Of a stretch of DNA of 12,276 nt, positions 1 to 6,015 are shown piece after piece. The notes under the pieces are model-generated. The model was not told the origin of the DNA. It saw only the letters and a program-made list of their open reading frames with translations, and searched no databases. Position numbers and translations under genes: made by a program. The stretch comes from Caryophanales bacterium (lineage in GTDB: Bacteria; Bacillota_I; Bacilli_A; RF39; UBA660): contig JAEEKO010000021.1 in NCBI GenBank assembly GCA_016282415.1, positions 1 through 12,276 on the forward strand. Direction: 5' to 3'. Within the stretch, counting starts at the first letter, position 1. Each line of letters starts with the position of its first letter.

Positions 1-221
1 CGAGCACGTCCAGTTCCTTTTTGTCTCCATGGCTTTCTTCCACCACCAGATACATCGCTACGTCCTTTAGTAGAACGAGTACCTTGACGAGTAGCAGCCA
101 TTTGTAAATCGATTGCTTTCTTTAAAACAATGTCATTTACTTCAATATTCCATACGCTATCACTTAATGTGATATCTTTTAAATCTTCGTTTTTAATATT
201 TTTAACTTTAATCTTTGCCAT
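1..221 (-). CDS. rplD: 50S ribosomal protein L4, N-terminal part (cut by window edge)
   Basis: L4 (uL4) binds 23S rRNA early in large-subunit assembly and lines the exit tunnel. Only about 73 residues are present; the gene runs off the low-coordinate edge. The visible protein starts MAKIKVKNIKNEDLKD and ends in the L4 core pattern AATRQGTRSTKGRSDVSGGG followed by KPWRQKGTGRAR, which is diagnostic for the family. The ATG at 221-219 lies 4 nt after the rplC stop. Its ribosome binding site (GAAGGAGA) lies inside the last codons of rplC, so translation of the two is probably coupled. Third gene of the S10 operon, after rpsJ and rplC, as in most bacteria. Confidence 0.95.
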   Translation of the reverse strand, partial: MAKIKVKNIKNEDLKDITLSDSVWNIEVNDIVLKKAIDLQMAATRQGTRSTKGRSDVSGGGRKPWRQKGTGRA

Positions 222-225
222 CTAA

Positions 226-1074
226 CTATTCTCCTTCATTTGAAGCTTCATTAGTGCTTTCTTCTACTGCTTCTGGTTTGCTAACTTCTTCAGTAGCAAC
301 TTCTTCAAGAGCAGCTTCTGTTTCAACTTCTTCAGTTGCTTCTACAGTTCCTTCAGTAGTTTCTACTACAGCTTCTTCAGCAGGAGCTTCTTCAACAACT
401 TCGTCTACAACTGTTTCTTCAACATAACTTAAAATTTCTTCAGCATCTTTTTTATCTTTTTTAACTGCTGATTTAATTAAAACTAAAGATTCTTTTGCAC
501 CTGGAATATTTCCGCTAACTAAAATGTAATTTTCGTTAGCATTTGCTTCAATAATTTCAAGGTTTTGAATTGTAACTGTTTCAACACCCATATGTCCTGG
601 AAGCTTTTTACCTTTTAATACTCTCATTGGTCTTAAAGTTCCCATTGAACCTGGTCTTCTATGATATCTAGAACCGTGTGCACTTGGTCCAGAATGTTGA
701 CCATGTCTTTTAATAACACCTTGAGTACCATGTCCTTTAGTAGTACCAGTAACATCTACGTACTCACCAGCTGTAAATAAATCAGCTGTGATTGTGTCTC
801 CTAAATTATAATTTCCTTCTGCGTTTCTAATTTCTTTTAAGTAGCGCTTAGGATTTGTATTAGCCTTTTTAGCATGACCAATACTTGCTTTTGTTGCGTT
901 TTTTTCTTTTTTGTCAACTACGCCTAATTGGATAGCGTCATAACCATCAGTTTCAACTGTTTTAACTTGAGTAACAACATTTGGTTGAACTTCAACAACA
1001 GTAACTGGAATTAATTTACCTTCTTTAGTAAATACTTGAGTCATTCCAATTTTGCGTCCTAAGATTCCTTTCAT
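226..1074 (-). CDS. rplC: 50S ribosomal protein L3 with long acidic C-terminal extension
   Basis: L3 (uL3) is an assembly-initiator protein that reaches towards the peptidyl-transferase centre. The 282-residue product begins MKGILGRKIGMTQVF. It carries the L3 signature around residues 110-165 (GTTKGHGTQGVIKRHG, then GSRYHRRPGSMG), followed by GKKLPGHMG. A longer reading from a TTG at 1089 is possible but rejected: that TTG is part of the Shine-Dalgarno (GGAGGG, 7 nt before the ATG at 1074). The family core ends near residue 206. The remaining about 76 residues are low-complexity E/V/A/T sequence with roughly 26 Glu and 3 Asp against 3 Lys, probably disordered. Usual bacterial L3 is about 205-215 residues. 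The gene sits 20 nt after rpsJ and 4 nt before rplD. Confidence 0.95.
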   Translation of the reverse strand: MKGILGRKIGMTQVFTKEGKLIPVTVVEVQPNVVTQVKTVETDGYDAIQLGVVDKKEKNATKASIGHAKKANTNPKRYLKEIRNAEGNYNLGDTITADLFTAGEYVDVTGTTKGHGTQGVIKRHGQHSGPSAHGSRYHRRPGSMGTLRPMRVLKGKKLPGHMGVETVTIQNLEIIEANANENYILVSGNIPGAKESLVLIKSAVKKDKKDAEEILSYVEETVVDEVVEEAPAEEAVVETTEGTVEATEEVETEAALEEVATEEVSKPEAVEESTNEASNEGE

Positions 1075-1094
1075 TATTTTTCCCTCCAAAATTT

Positions 1095-1403
1095 TTATAA
1101 TTTGATATCGATATTAACACCACTTGGTAAATCTAAATGAGTTAATGCTTCGATTGTTTCTTTACTTGGTTCTTTGATGTCGATTAATCTCTTATGAGTA
1201 CGACTTTCAAATTGTTCACGGCTATCTTTGTATTTGTGAACAGCTCTTAATACTGTGATCTTTTCGATTTCAGTAGGAAGAGGTACTGGTCCAGAAACAA
1301 CGCCCCCAGTTCTCTTAACAGTGTCGATAATTTTTGAACAAGCTAGATCTAATGAACGATGATCATAAGCTTTTAAATTAATACGAACCTTGTTATTTGC
1401 CAT
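1095..1403 (-). CDS. rpsJ: 30S ribosomal protein S10 (NusE)
   Basis: S10 (uS10) is a small-subunit head protein and, as NusE, a partner of NusB/NusG in transcription antitermination. The 102-residue length is standard. The sequence is canonical: RINLKAYDHRSLD near the start, GPVPLPTEIEKITVLRAVHKYKD in the middle (split here: GPVPLPTE, then LRAVHKYKDSREQFE), THKRLIDI, and the C-terminal LDLPSGVNIDIKL. The ATG at 1403 has a good Shine-Dalgarno (AAGGAGA) about 9 nt upstream. It is the first gene of the S10 operon here, preceded by its own promoter and a leader of about 125 nt, and isolated from gpmI by a terminator. Confidence 0.97.
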   Translation of the reverse strand: MANNKVRINLKAYDHRSLDLACSKIIDTVKRTGGVVSGPVPLPTEIEKITVLRAVHKYKDSREQFESRTHKRLIDIKEPSKETIEALTHLDLPSGVNIDIKL

Positions 1404-1530
1404 ATTTCATGTTCTCCTTTCGCCTATATCTAGTATAGACTCGCTCCGTAACGAATTACCTGATTTCTAGAATTGAATTAACAACTCATCCTAGCGTATC
1501 AGCAACCTCGCACATCTAAGCAGTCATACA
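1404..1530 (-). promoter_or_regulatory. S10 operon leader with potential hairpins
   Basis: Untranslated leader between the predicted start site (about 1530) and rpsJ. Reading the minus strand, three potential hairpins can be drawn. The first is at 1467-1494: outer 6-bp stem CTAGGA/TTCTAG with one G-U, plus inner TTG/CAA. The second is at 1448-1459: GTAA, loop TTCG, TTAC. The third is at 1424-1438: CTATA, loop CTAGA, TATAG, just before the Shine-Dalgarno. This is the only long leader in the window. A feedback role for a ribosomal protein, like that of L4 on the enterobacterial S10 leader, is inference; I recognise no named leader family. Confidence 0.4.
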
Positions 1531-1536
1531 CATACA

Positions 1537-1565
1537 AATATATCACTAAATTCTATGAAATGCAA
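1537..1565 (-). promoter_or_regulatory. Probable S10 operon promoter
   Basis: On the minus strand, TTGCAT (1565-1560) is followed after 17 bp by TATATT (1542-1537). The -10 is preceded by TGA, giving an extended -10. The -35 is weak (three matches to TTGACA). A competing arrangement, TTGCAA, 18 bp, TAGAAT, lies slightly upstream. The start site would be near 1530. Confidence 0.5.
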
Positions 1566-1578
1566 GCACTTTCTTGCA
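1561..1578. repeat. Small inverted repeat over the rpsJ -35 region
   Basis: TGCAAG, 6-nt spacer, CTTGCA: a perfect 6-bp dyad that overlaps the -35 element of the proposed S10 promoter and sits just upstream of it. It could be an operator or chance; it has no U-tract and is not a terminator in either direction. Confidence 0.3.
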
Positions 1579-1590
1579 AAAAATTACATT

Positions 1591-1623
1591 AAAAAAGATA
1601 CTCATTTTTTAATAATGAATATC
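1591..1623 (-). terminator. Intrinsic terminator of gpmI
   Basis: Minus strand: GATATTCATT, 7-nt loop, AATGAGTATC, then TTTTTT. A 10-bp stem with one G-U pair and a clean U-tract, 10 nt after the gpmI stop. It separates gpmI from the S10 operon. Confidence 0.9.
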
Positions 1624-1633
1624 TATTATTAAT

Positions 1634-3127
1634 CTACTCTTGTGGAATAATTAACGAACCTTTTTCATTCATCTCTTTTGGGATAGCAATATCCATATAT
1701 TTTAAGATGGTTGGTGCAACATCAGCAAGGGTTCCATAACTCTTTAATTTGATTTTAGGATCATTAATTACAAATGGAACACGTTCCATTGAATGAGTTG
1801 TTACCGGATTACCTTCTTCATCAATCATGGTATCAGCATTACCATGGTCAGCTAATAATACTATCGTATAGAAGTTTTCTTCCGCTTTCTCAATTAACTT
1901 ACCTAAGCAAATATCTACCGCCATAATTGCTTTAATTGTAGCTTCATAATTACCAGTGTGTCCAACCATATCGGGATTAGCAAAATTACATAGAATAAAG
2001 TCATAATCTTCATCCATACAATTAATAACTCGTTTAGTTACATCAACAATGCTCATTTCTGGTTTTAAATCATATGTTGCTACTTTTGGTGATGGAATCA
2101 AGAATTTATCACAACCTTCGATTTCGCCATCATATTCACCATCAAAGAAATATGTAACATGAGCATACTTCTCAGTTTCCGCAACACGTGCTTGTGTTAA
2201 ACCTAAATCACCAAAATAACGACCTAACGGATTAACTACATCAGCTTTATTATTTAATACTTTAGTTTTAATATTTTTATCAATCTTAACTAAAGTATAA
2301 ACTTGTAAGTTTGGGAATAAGTAATGATCAAAATGACTAAAGTTCTTATCCGTTAAACTACGTATAATTTGTTTAGCACGATCAGTACGATAATTCATCC
2401 AGAATAATACATCATCATCTTTAATTAAACCTTCACGGTTAACAATAATTGGTTTTAAAAATTCATCAGTAACATTTTGTTCATAAAAGGCATTAATGAT
2501 TTCTGGAACGCTACCTCCACGGTAACCTATGCCACCAGTAATTAAATTATAATAGTAATTGGTACGATCCCATTTTTGATCACGATCCATGGCATAATAA
2601 CGACCACAGATAGTAGAAATAACACCACAGTCTTTTTCTTTAATCCATTCATTTAATTCATCATAGAACTTTAAGAAGTCCTTACTACCGGTATCACGAC
2701 CGTCAGTTATTAAATGAAAATAAATATTTCTAAAACCAAGACTAGTTAATTTATCAAATACAATTTTAAAATGATTAATATCAGAATGAACACAACCATT
2801 GCTAAATAAACCCATCATATGAATACGTTTGTTTTTATCAATATCTTTAATTTGTTCATCTAATTCATTAGTGCTTAAAAATTCATCAGCAAGTTTTTTA
2901 GGTGATTTAATAATACGCCCTGCACCAATGGTCATATGACCAATTTCGCTATTACCAAATTGATTAGCATCAAGCCCAATCGGTTTACCAGAAGCTTCTA
3001 ATAGAGCATGAGGATATTTTTGAAAGAAACTTTTAAAGTTATTAGGATTAGCAGCCCATATAGCATTACCTTTAGTTTCTTCACGGTAACCATAACCATC
3101 AAGTATTAATGTTAAAACCTTTTTCAT
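1634..3127 (-). CDS. gpmI: 2,3-bisphosphoglycerate-independent phosphoglycerate mutase
   Basis: Interconverts 3- and 2-phosphoglycerate in cytosolic glycolysis with two divalent metal ions (usually Mn) and a phosphoserine intermediate. It belongs to the alkaline phosphatase superfamily. The 497 residues are close to the usual 505-515. Visible motifs: metal Asp10 in LILDGYG; catalytic Ser60 in GNSEIGHMTIGAGR; His114 in CVHSDINH; TDGRDT at 141-146; RVAETEKYAHVTYFF at 314-328; IPSPKVATYDLKPEMS at 344-359; metal ligands in NPDMVGHTG (Asp386, His390), ADHGNAD (Asp427, His428) and THS (His445). The canonical SDGGVHSH is SNGCVHSD here, a small departure. The ATG at 3127 follows an AAGGTGAT ribosome binding site. 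It is a single-gene unit, bounded upstream by the spo0A terminator and downstream by its own. Confidence 0.96.
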   Translation of the reverse strand: MKKVLTLILDGYGYREETKGNAIWAANPNNFKSFFQKYPHALLEASGKPIGLDANQFGNSEIGHMTIGAGRIIKSPKKLADEFLSTNELDEQIKDIDKNKRIHMMGLFSNGCVHSDINHFKIVFDKLTSLGFRNIYFHLITDGRDTGSKDFLKFYDELNEWIKEKDCGVISTICGRYYAMDRDQKWDRTNYYYNLITGGIGYRGGSVPEIINAFYEQNVTDEFLKPIIVNREGLIKDDDVLFWMNYRTDRAKQIIRSLTDKNFSHFDHYLFPNLQVYTLVKIDKNIKTKVLNNKADVVNPLGRYFGDLGLTQARVAETEKYAHVTYFFDGEYDGEIEGCDKFLIPSPKVATYDLKPEMSIVDVTKRVINCMDEDYDFILCNFANPDMVGHTGNYEATIKAIMAVDICLGKLIEKAEENFYTIVLLADHGNADTMIDEEGNPVTTHSMERVPFVINDPKIKLKSYGTLADVAPTILKYMDIAIPKEMNEKGSLIIPQE

Positions 3128-3150
3128 CTTTAATCACCTTGTTCATTAAT

Positions 3151-3159
3151 ATAATAACA
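3151..3159 (-). promoter_or_regulatory. Candidate extended -10 of the gpmI promoter
   Basis: Minus strand TGTTATTAT (TGN plus 5/6 -10 box), about 10 bp before the ribosome binding site and shortly after the spo0A terminator U-tract. No convincing -35 is visible (the place is a T-run). The assignment rests mainly on the terminator upstream, which demands a separate start. Confidence 0.35.
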
Positions 3160-3173
3160 TAAAATTTAATAAT

Positions 3174-3207
3174 AAAAAAGATTAGATAAATACTTCCTTA
3201 TCTAATC
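3174..3207 (-). terminator. Intrinsic terminator of spo0A, overlapping its last codons
   Basis: Minus strand: GATTAGATAA, 8-nt loop, TTATCTAATC, then TTTTTT. A perfect 10-bp stem. The stem begins inside the coding region, so the last eight codons and the TAA stop of spo0A form the hairpin. Confidence 0.92.
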
Positions 3208-3934
3208 GTAATTTGTCAGTTATCGTCGCAATAAATTCGGAATTAGTTGGTTTGGCACGGTCATAATCAACACTATGTCCAAATAAATCTTCCATTAAAT
3301 CATAATCACCGCGTGACCAACTCACTTCAATCGCATGGCGAATAGCACGTTCTACTCTGGAACTAGTAGTATCATATTCTAAAGCAACTTTAGGATATAA
3401 CTCTTTAGTAATGCCTTTAATTCCAGGATCTTTATATAACATACTGATGCTTTCACGAATATATTGGTACCCTTTAATGTGAGAAGGAACGCCTAATTCA
3501 TGTAATAGTTTACTGATACGTTTACTTAATAACGTTTCGGCATCATAATTGTAGGTATTGTTATTAACACACTCCGCAATACGTTTTTCTAGAATACGGA
3601 AATCTAATGGTTTTAAAATATAATAACTTACACGACATTCATTAGCTTTCTTAAGTAAATAATCATTTTTTAAATTAGACATAACAATAATATTATTAAT
3701 TTTATAATCACGATGAATACTTTCTAAGAAATCAATACCATCAATATTATTAAAAATAATATCCGTAATTAATACATCAATTTTTAAACCCGCTTTAATT
3801 GCATCAATCGCATCACTTACATTACTAAATAAACCTTTTAGTTTAAATACTTCATGACCTTCAAAATACTCCTTAAAACTATCTAATACTTCGATGTTGT
3901 CATCGACAACGATTAAATTAATTTTTTCTTGCAT
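3182..3934 (-). CDS. spo0A: Sporulation response regulator Spo0A
   Basis: Master regulator of entry into sporulation and other stationary-phase programmes; when phosphorylated it binds 0A boxes in DNA. Length 250, as usual. Residues 1-120 are a receiver domain with the acidic pair Asp11-Asp12, phospho-acceptor Asp58 (VLITDII), Ser86 and Lys109 (ILKPLD). The usual D-x-x-M-P after the acceptor is DIIFNN, so the turn is altered. Residues 140-247 are the Spo0A-specific DNA-binding domain, very well conserved: LHELGVPSHIKGYQYIRE, SSRVERAIRHAIEVSWSRG (recognition region, 191-209), and AKPTNSEFIATITDKLRL. The ATG at 3934 has only a weak, close ribosome binding site (GAGAG, 4 nt away). It sits between tpiA and gpmI as an independent unit with its own terminator and a likely promoter. 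Whether the organism sporulates cannot be told from this window. Confidence 0.96.
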   Translation of the reverse strand: MQEKINLIVVDDNIEVLDSFKEYFEGHEVFKLKGLFSNVSDAIDAIKAGLKIDVLITDIIFNNIDGIDFLESIHRDYKINNIIVMSNLKNDYLLKKANECRVSYYILKPLDFRILEKRIAECVNNNTYNYDAETLLSKRISKLLHELGVPSHIKGYQYIRESISMLYKDPGIKGITKELYPKVALEYDTTSSRVERAIRHAIEVSWSRGDYDLMEDLFGHSVDYDRAKPTNSEFIATITDKLRLDKEVFI

Positions 3935-3964
3935 TTTTCTCTCAACAATCTAGCGCACGATTTC

Positions 3965-3970
3965 ATTATA
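3965..3970 (-). promoter_or_regulatory. Candidate -10 box of the spo0A promoter
   Basis: Perfect TATAAT on the minus strand, 30 nt before the spo0A ATG, immediately downstream of the tpiA terminator. No good -35 exists at 16-18 bp, because that space is the terminator loop. This would suit an activator-dependent promoter; see the phased repeats at 4004-4040. Confidence 0.5.
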
Positions 3971-3974
3971 TATA

Positions 3975-4014
3975 AAAACAAGACAAAATACTAGAAAATA
4001 TATTGTCTTGTTTT
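3975..4014 (-). terminator. Terminator of pgk-tpiA
   Basis: A perfect 12-bp inverted repeat (AAAACAAGACAA and its complement) around a 16-nt loop, followed on the minus strand by a short T-rich tail. The long loop and weak U-tract make it less classical than the others here. Both arms contain a TTGTCTT element, so the repeat could also be a protein-binding site. Confidence 0.65.
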
Positions 4015-4040
4015 GTCAATAATTGTCAATTAATGTCATT
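4004..4040 (+). repeat. Four TGTC repeats phased at 10 bp, candidate 0A-box array
   Basis: TGTC occurs at 4004, 4014, 4024 and 4034, exactly one helical turn apart: TGTCTTG, TGTCAAT, TGTCAAT, TGTCATT, each followed by 3 bp. The known Spo0A site is TGTCGAA, and tandem sites with 3-bp spacers occur at Bacillus targets. The central two match at 5 of 7 positions and are flanked as TTTTGTCAATAA. The array lies about 45-80 bp upstream of the predicted spo0A start site, between it and the tpiA stop. Confidence 0.5.
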
Positions 4041-4756
4041 TATAATTTATTAATAATGCTAATAATAGCGTTAACATTTAAACTGCTAGCCCCAATTACT
4101 ACGCCATCAATATCCTTAATAGTTTTGATAGTATCAATATTTTCTTCAGTAATACTACCACCATATAAAACATCTAAATTAACATCATAGTAATTTCGAA
4201 TTAATTTTTTAATGAACTTAACGGTACTAACAATTGCTTTCGTTGTTGGTACTTGACTGGTTCCAATCGCCCATACCGGTTCATAAGCAATAACAATGTT
4301 TTTTAATTCTTCTTTTGAAAAACTATTTAAGATATTAGCAATTTGGGTTTCTAAAGAAGATAATACTTCTTCGTTTCTTAAATCATTCACTGATTCCCCA
4401 ATACATAATATTACTTTCATTCCATTATCAAAGCAGTTACGAATCTTTTCAATGATAATACGATCACTATCAAAAAAGTATTTCTTACGTTCGTAGTGTC
4501 CGACTATTGCATACTTACAACCCATACTAGAAAATTGTTTAGCAGTTATCTCACCGGTATATGCTCCTTTAGGATAAACCGAAACATCTTGAGCACCAAG
4601 TTTAAATTCCGCATCCTTAAATAAATACATATATAATGCAGAAGGACATACAATATAGTTTAATTTGGAAGTATCAATATTCTTTAATGCCTTTAAGTAA
4701 ACTTCCATATCATTTAAAGTAAAATTGGCTTTTAAATTAGATACTAAATACTTCAT
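4040..4756 (-). CDS. tpiA: Triosephosphate isomerase, divergent
   Basis: Interconverts dihydroxyacetone phosphate and glyceraldehyde 3-phosphate in cytosolic glycolysis; an (alpha/beta)8 barrel, normally a dimer. The 238-residue reading starts at the ATG at 4756, one nt after the pgk TAA, with GAGG 6 nt upstream. A TTG-initiated reading from 4777 would overlap pgk and use the ribosome binding site as codons, so it is not preferred. Catalytic residues are present: Lys9 (SNLKAN), His87 and Glu89 (VGHYER), Glu159 (AYEPVWAIGT), plus CIGES and YGGS (198-201). Several near-invariant positions differ: NWK is NLK, GHSERR is GHYERK (Ser96 equivalent is Tyr88), GTG in loop 6 is GTS, and the phosphate-binding GG is GA (222-223). 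Length is a little under the usual 250. Co-transcribed with pgk. Confidence 0.92.
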   Translation of the reverse strand: MKYLVSNLKANFTLNDMEVYLKALKNIDTSKLNYIVCPSALYMYLFKDAEFKLGAQDVSVYPKGAYTGEITAKQFSSMGCKYAIVGHYERKKYFFDSDRIIIEKIRNCFDNGMKVILCIGESVNDLRNEEVLSSLETQIANILNSFSKEELKNIVIAYEPVWAIGTSQVPTTKAIVSTVKFIKKLIRNYYDVNLDVLYGGSITEENIDTIKTIKDIDGVVIGASSLNVNAIISIINKL

Positions 4757-4757
4757 A

Positions 4758-5939
4758 TTAATCCTCAATTCCTTCAAATGATGCCATATGACCTAAAGTT
4801 AAATATTCAAGGGTTGCACCACCACCACTAGATACATAAGTAAATGAATCAGCATAACCTAAAATATTAATTGCGGCCGAAGTATCACCACCACCAATTA
4901 CAACAGTTTTATTTGATGCTTTTAAAATACTAAATAAATCTTTAGTACCATTAGCAAATTTCATATCTTCATATTTACCAACCGTACCATTAACAAATAT
5001 GGTATTAGAAAGATTAACAACATCTTTTATTTTTTCAATTGTTTTCATTCCAACATCACCGATAATGTCATCAACACTAACTTGATCAATTGTTTTGTAA
5101 TCAACATATGATGAATCATAAGTGTTACCAACAATAACATCTAACGGTAGGATAATTTTATCTTTATATTCTAATAAAATGTTTTTTAAACGCGCAATTA
5201 TTTCTTCGTTTAAACATACTAATGACTCACCAACATTGAAACCTAAAGTTCTTAAGCAAGTATTAGCTAAACCACCTGATAAAACTAAATAATCACATCT
5301 TTTTAACATAGCTTCAATCAAATCTAATTTATCATCAACTTTAGCACCGCCCATTAATACCGTAAATGGTTTAACAGGATTCATAACATATTTATCTAAA
5401 TTTTCAACTTCTTCAATAACTAAGTAACCAACGCATGTTGGTAAAAGTTTAGCAATACCATTAGTTGAAGCATGTTTGCGATGTGAAGATGCAAATGCAT
5501 CCATAACAAATACATCGCCAAAACTACTCCAGTAATCAGCTAACCCTGCATCATTTTTACTTTCTAGCTTATAAGGTAAATCTTCATAACGGGTATTCTC
5601 CATTAATAAGACTTCACCAGGTTTTAAATTAGCAACCATTACGTCAAGTTCAATTCCGCGCGTTTTAGGCGAAAACAGAACAGGGCGATTTAACAATTCC
5701 GCTAAACGTGCTTGAACTGGTTCTAGCGAATTCTTTTTTAAATCATCTTCTAATTTAATTTTTCCTAAATGTGACATTATTACAATACGACAATTTTTAC
5801 TAATTAAATAGTTGATTGTTTTTAAAGATTTTTTAATTTTGGTATCATCGGTTATTTTACCTAGAGACATTGGTACATTAAAATCACAACGTAAAATAAC
5901 ACGTTTATTATCAAGATCCATTTCTTCAATATGTTTCAT
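4758..5939 (-). CDS. pgk: Phosphoglycerate kinase, divergent
   Basis: Transfers phosphate from 1,3-bisphosphoglycerate to ADP, the first ATP-yielding step of glycolysis; a two-domain cytosolic monomer. Length 393, normal for bacteria. Family motifs: RCDFNVPM (17-24), SHLG (56-59), MENTRYE (113-119), DAFASSHRKHAST (147-159), GGAKVDDKL (197-205), IGGGDTSAA (348-356), SSGGGATLE (370-378). Departures: the conserved Arg in DDTRI (Arg38 of yeast PGK) is Lys34; the Arg of SHLGRP (yeast Arg65) is Lys60, with Pro lost; WNGPMGVFE is VNGTVGKYE (316-324); VNDAF is VMDAF. Other conserved Args remain (Arg117, Arg154). The ATG at 5939 follows GGTGAT by 3 nt. First gene of the pgk-tpiA operon, with a near-consensus promoter directly upstream. 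No gap gene precedes it, unlike the common Bacilli order. Confidence 0.94.
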   Translation of the reverse strand: MKHIEEMDLDNKRVILRCDFNVPMSLGKITDDTKIKKSLKTINYLISKNCRIVIMSHLGKIKLEDDLKKNSLEPVQARLAELLNRPVLFSPKTRGIELDVMVANLKPGEVLLMENTRYEDLPYKLESKNDAGLADYWSSFGDVFVMDAFASSHRKHASTNGIAKLLPTCVGYLVIEEVENLDKYVMNPVKPFTVLMGGAKVDDKLDLIEAMLKRCDYLVLSGGLANTCLRTLGFNVGESLVCLNEEIIARLKNILLEYKDKIILPLDVIVGNTYDSSYVDYKTIDQVSVDDIIGDVGMKTIEKIKDVVNLSNTIFVNGTVGKYEDMKFANGTKDLFSILKASNKTVVIGGGDTSAAINILGYADSFTYVSSGGGATLEYLTLGHMASFEGIED

Positions 5940-5954
5940 ATTATCACCATTTTA

Positions 5955-5983
5955 ATTATAGTATAATTTGGTTTTTTTGCCAA
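5955..5983 (-). promoter_or_regulatory. Strong sigma-A-type promoter of pgk-tpiA
   Basis: Minus strand TTGGCA (5983-5978), 17-bp spacer, TATAAT (5960-5955): 5/6 and 6/6 matches at ideal spacing. The start site should fall near 5948, which is the first base of the GGTGAT ribosome binding site, leaving a 5' UTR of only about 9 nt. It begins 2 bp after the U-tract of the upstream terminator. Confidence 0.85.
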
Positions 5984-5984
5984 T

Positions 5985-6008
5985 AAAAAAGAGATTGTAA
6001 AATCTCTT
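5985..6008 (-). terminator. Intrinsic terminator of the YfcC-like transporter gene
   Basis: Minus strand: AAGAGATT, loop TTAC, AATCTCTT, continuing into a T-run. A perfect 8-bp stem, 7 nt after the stop codon. Confidence 0.92.
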
Positions 6009-6015
6009 AATTATC

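Noticed and set aside
215..427. Plus-strand open frame of 70 residues rich in Ser/Thr
   Set aside because: It is the antisense of the Glu-rich L3 tail (GAA/GAG codons read as TTC/CTC and TCT in reverse), with no ribosome binding site and composition fully explained by that overlap.
226..456. Repeated CTTCTTCA-like units as a tandem repeat or CRISPR-like array
   Set aside because: The units are irregular, in-frame Glu codons of the L3 tail, with no constant repeat length or unique spacers.
1075..1089. TTG start giving L3 five extra residues
   Set aside because: The TTG GAG GGA codons are the Shine-Dalgarno of the ATG at 1074, and L3 proteins start with MKGILG-type sequence.
4296..4496. Plus-strand open frame of 66 residues inside tpiA
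   Set aside because: Antisense to a well-supported gene, no recognisable domain and no promoter or ribosome binding site.
4757..4777. TTG start giving TpiA seven extra residues
   Set aside because: It would overlap pgk and consume the GAGG ribosome binding site; the ATG at 4756 starts right before the family's first strand.
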